From the NCBI GenBank assembly GCA_964407285.1, contig CAYOVG010000307.1, positions 1 to 8,676 on the forward strand: a stretch of DNA of 8,676 nucleotides. The letters are read 5' to 3'. Positions 6,986-8,676 of this stretch are shown piece after piece (positions within the stretch are counted from its first letter, which is position 1; each line of letters begins with the position of its first letter). Under the pieces are notes generated by a model that was not told the DNA's origin, did not search any database, and saw only the letters and a list, made by a program, of their open reading frames with translations. This stretch comes from CAYOVG01 sp964407285 (GTDB taxonomy: Bacteria > Desulfobacterota > Syntrophobacteria > Syntrophobacterales > Syntrophobacteraceae). Position numbers and translations under genes: made by a program.

Positions 6986-8615
6986 GATTAAATTCCCTCA
7001 GAAGTAGTTCAATGCGCTCTTGAATGGGGATACGCTCAACGAAGCATTCGTGGAGGTCTTCGGTCCACCGCTGCATCTTGTCCGCAAAGGTCTCTCCGTC
7101 ATCCTCAACCTCGGCCGCGCCAACATACCGGCCAGGCGTAAGCACGAAACCATGCGTTTCCATTTGATCGAGGGTTGCCGACTTACAGAATCCGGGAATG
7201 TCCTCATATACACCGGTATCTGGTTCGCCACGCCACGCATGGTAGGTTCGTACGATCCTGCCGATATCACTTTCAGGAGAAAGTGGGTATTCCTCTCGCC
7301 CTGAAAGCACACGAAGAGTCCGCGATTCCAGTTTGCCCATGTTTATCGCGTTAACGAAAAGCGTTTCACCGCGTCGGTCCCGTCCTCCGTTCTTGAGGTT
7401 CTTGCCGGTTTTGTCGCGACTGACAAACCAGAGGCAGACCGGAATGCCTGTCGTCAGGAATAGTTGCGTTGGCATGGCGATGATGCAGTCAACCAAGTCG
7501 GCTTCGATAATCGCCTGCCTAATTTCGCCCTCGCCACCGCTGGCGGAGGTGAGCGCCCCGTTTGACATAACGAAACCAGCAATACCTCCTCCGCGGCCGT
7601 TCGGTGGGGCAAGGTGATGGATGAAGTGCTGAATCCATGCGTAGTTGGCGTTGCCAACAGGTGGTACTCCATACTTCCAGCGAACATCTTCGCGCAGGAG
7701 CTTCCCGGACCAGTCGGAGATGTTGAATGGCGGATTCGCAAGAATGTAATCTGCTTTCAAGTCCGGGTGTAGATCGCGGACAAAACTGTCGGCTGGCTGC
7801 TCCCCTAGGTTGGCTTCTATACCCCGGATGGCAAGGTTCATATGCGCCAACCGCCAAGTGGTCGGGTTCGATTCCTGACCGAAAATGGAGATGTCGCGCT
7901 TAGTCCCACCATGGGCCTGCACAAACTTTTCAGACTGCACAAACATGCCGCCCGAACCGCAACACGGGTCATAAACGCGCCCTTCATAGGGCTCGATCAT
8001 TTCCACAAGAAGCCGTACTATCGAGCGTGGCGTGAAGAACTCGCCTCCCAGCTTGCCTTCGGTAGCGGCAAATTTCCCCAGGAAATACTCGTACACCTGC
8101 CCCAGAATGTCCTTCGCGCGTGCCTCGTCGTTGCCGATGGCGATGGACGCAATTTGGTCAATCAAAGAACCCAGGCGCTCCGGAGGAATCCCGCGCCGCG
8201 CGTAGTCGCGGGGTAGCTTGCCCTTCAGTTTGGCATTGTCACGTTCGATGGCGTACATCGCGTCGTCAATCAGTCTCGCGATATTCGGCTGCTTGCACTG
8301 GTTCTGGATGTTCGACCACCTAGCTTCGGGCGGAACCCAAAATACATTTTCAGCGGTGTACTCGTCGCGACTTTCCAGCAACATTTCCGCTTCCTTGCCC
8401 TCGATTCCGTCCGCCTTAAGTTCGTCTACCAATTTTGTGCGCCTCGCCTCGAACGCGTCGGAGATGTACTTCAGGAAGATCAGCCCAAGAACGACATGTT
8501 TGTACTCCGCCGCATCGATAGACCCGCGCAGCTTATCCGCAGCTTGCCACAACTCCTCGGGATCAATCCCGAGTTCACCAGCAGTGATGATTTGCTCTTC
8601 GCCATTTGCTAGCAT
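6975..8615 (-). CDS. hsdM: Type I restriction-modification DNA methyltransferase subunit HsdM
   Basis: HsdM transfers a methyl group from SAM to N6 of adenine in the target chosen by HsdS, and is also part of the restriction complex. Numbering from a GTG at 8621: the helical HsdM_N domain covers about 20-165 (ELWQAADKLRGSIDAAEYKH, GLIFLKYIS). A GGEFFTPRSIVRLLVE segment (192-207) precedes SAM motif I DPCCGSGGMF (218-227). Catalytic motif IV is NPPF (296-299). The C-terminal helical part reaches the end. All the hallmarks of an active gamma-type N6-adenine methyltransferase are present, and length is normal. Start: GTG at 8621 overlaps its own AGGAG, whereas ATG at 8615 is 5 nt downstream of AGGAG (8625-8621); I therefore chose 8615, giving 546 residues. 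It is the first gene of the four-gene operon, so the promoter should lie just to its right, at or beyond the window edge. HsdM and HsdR together look most like the type IC (EcoR124) group. Confidence 0.97.
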   Translation of the reverse strand: MLANGEEQIITAGELGIDPEELWQAADKLRGSIDAAEYKHVVLGLIFLKYISDAFEARRTKLVDELKADGIEGKEAEMLLESRDEYTAENVFWVPPEARWSNIQNQCKQPNIARLIDDAMYAIERDNAKLKGKLPRDYARRGIPPERLGSLIDQIASIAIGNDEARAKDILGQVYEYFLGKFAATEGKLGGEFFTPRSIVRLLVEMIEPYEGRVYDPCCGSGGMFVQSEKFVQAHGGTKRDISIFGQESNPTTWRLAHMNLAIRGIEANLGEQPADSFVRDLHPDLKADYILANPPFNISDWSGKLLREDVRWKYGVPPVGNANYAWIQHFIHHLAPPNGRGGGIAGFVMSNGALTSASGGEGEIRQAIIEADLVDCIIAMPTQLFLTTGIPVCLWFVSRDKTGKNLKNGGRDRRGETLFVNAINMGKLESRTLRVLSGREEYPLSPESDIGRIVRTYHAWRGEPDTGVYEDIPGFCKSATLDQMETHGFVLTPGRYVGAAEVEDDGETFADKMQRWTEDLHECFVERIPIQERIELLLREFNHAD

Positions 8616-8620
8616 ATGCA

Positions 8621-8625
8621 CTCCT
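8621..8625 (-). promoter_or_regulatory. Shine-Dalgarno sequence that decides the hsdM start
   Basis: AGGAG on the minus strand lies 5 nt upstream of ATG 8615-8613 and directly overlaps the alternative GTG at 8621-8619. This makes the ATG the more likely start. Confidence 0.7.
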
Positions 8626-8644
8626 ATCTATGAAAGTCAACACA

Positions 8645-8672
8645 AGATTACGTGTACTAATGAAAAAAGCAA
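8645..8672 (-). promoter_or_regulatory. Weak candidate promoter for the hsdM operon
   Basis: On the minus strand TTGCTT (8672-8667) and TAATCT (8650-8645) are separated by 16 nt, at a distance from hsdM that allows a short leader. Each hexamer matches the sigma-70 consensus at only about half its positions, so the real promoter may lie beyond the right edge. Confidence 0.2.
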
Positions 8673-8676
8673 AGGT

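Noticed and set aside
8632..8640. TTGACT on the minus strand (8640-8635) as a -35 box for hsdM
   Set aside because: With normal spacing the -10 would fall on the hsdM start codon, placing the transcript start inside the gene.
1..8676. CRISPR arrays, tRNA or rRNA genes, transposases
   Set aside because: No regularly spaced repeats, no cloverleaf or rRNA signatures, and no transposase motifs or terminal inverted repeats were seen.

Overview
The window holds a complete, apparently intact four-gene Type I restriction-modification operon on the minus strand (about 8615 down to 1916). It reads hsdM - hsdS - abortive-infection-like gene - hsdR. To its left lies a smaller, compositionally different stretch that looks like the remains of an integron: a one-gene segment (398-aa membrane-anchored SAM-methyltransferase-like protein, 619-1815) and the degenerate 5' part of an integron-type tyrosine recombinase (intI, 1-460), which runs off the left edge.

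Region by region. 1-460: minus-strand intI remnant with several frameshifts and in-frame stops; no intact gene. 461-618: AT-rich non-coding stretch in the position expected for attI and the integrase promoter, with a 10-bp inverted repeat (511-540) and GTT core-like sequences (591-597, 604-610). 619-1815: predicted membrane protein fused to a class I methyltransferase domain, minus strand. 1816-1915: non-coding, carrying a 70-bp attC-like element whose outer box lies 7 nt upstream of the methyltransferase start. 1916-8615: the R-M operon. All three internal junctions overlap (11, 11 and 4 nt), and each downstream gene has a Shine-Dalgarno sequence inside the preceding gene, so they are probably one translationally coupled transcript. 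8616-8676: short upstream region with the hsdM ribosome binding site and at best a weak promoter.

How it works. HsdS (two target-recognition domains) would pair with two HsdM subunits to form the adenine methyltransferase. With HsdR (PD-ExK nuclease plus SF2 translocase) it would form the restriction complex. The embedded Abi_C-type protein sits where a second, suicidal layer of anti-phage defence would be co-expressed with restriction. The methyltransferase segment beside it has no obvious link to the R-M enzyme and may be a separate integron cassette inserted in reverse orientation.

Organism. The gene families point to a bacterium. The IntI-type recombinase is most typical of Proteobacteria, but the sequence does not fix a genus. 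The left 600 bp are very AT-rich, the methyltransferase gene is intermediate, and the R-M operon is clearly more GC-rich with a different codon choice. This suggests a mosaic built from several sources, i.e. an accessory or defence-island region.
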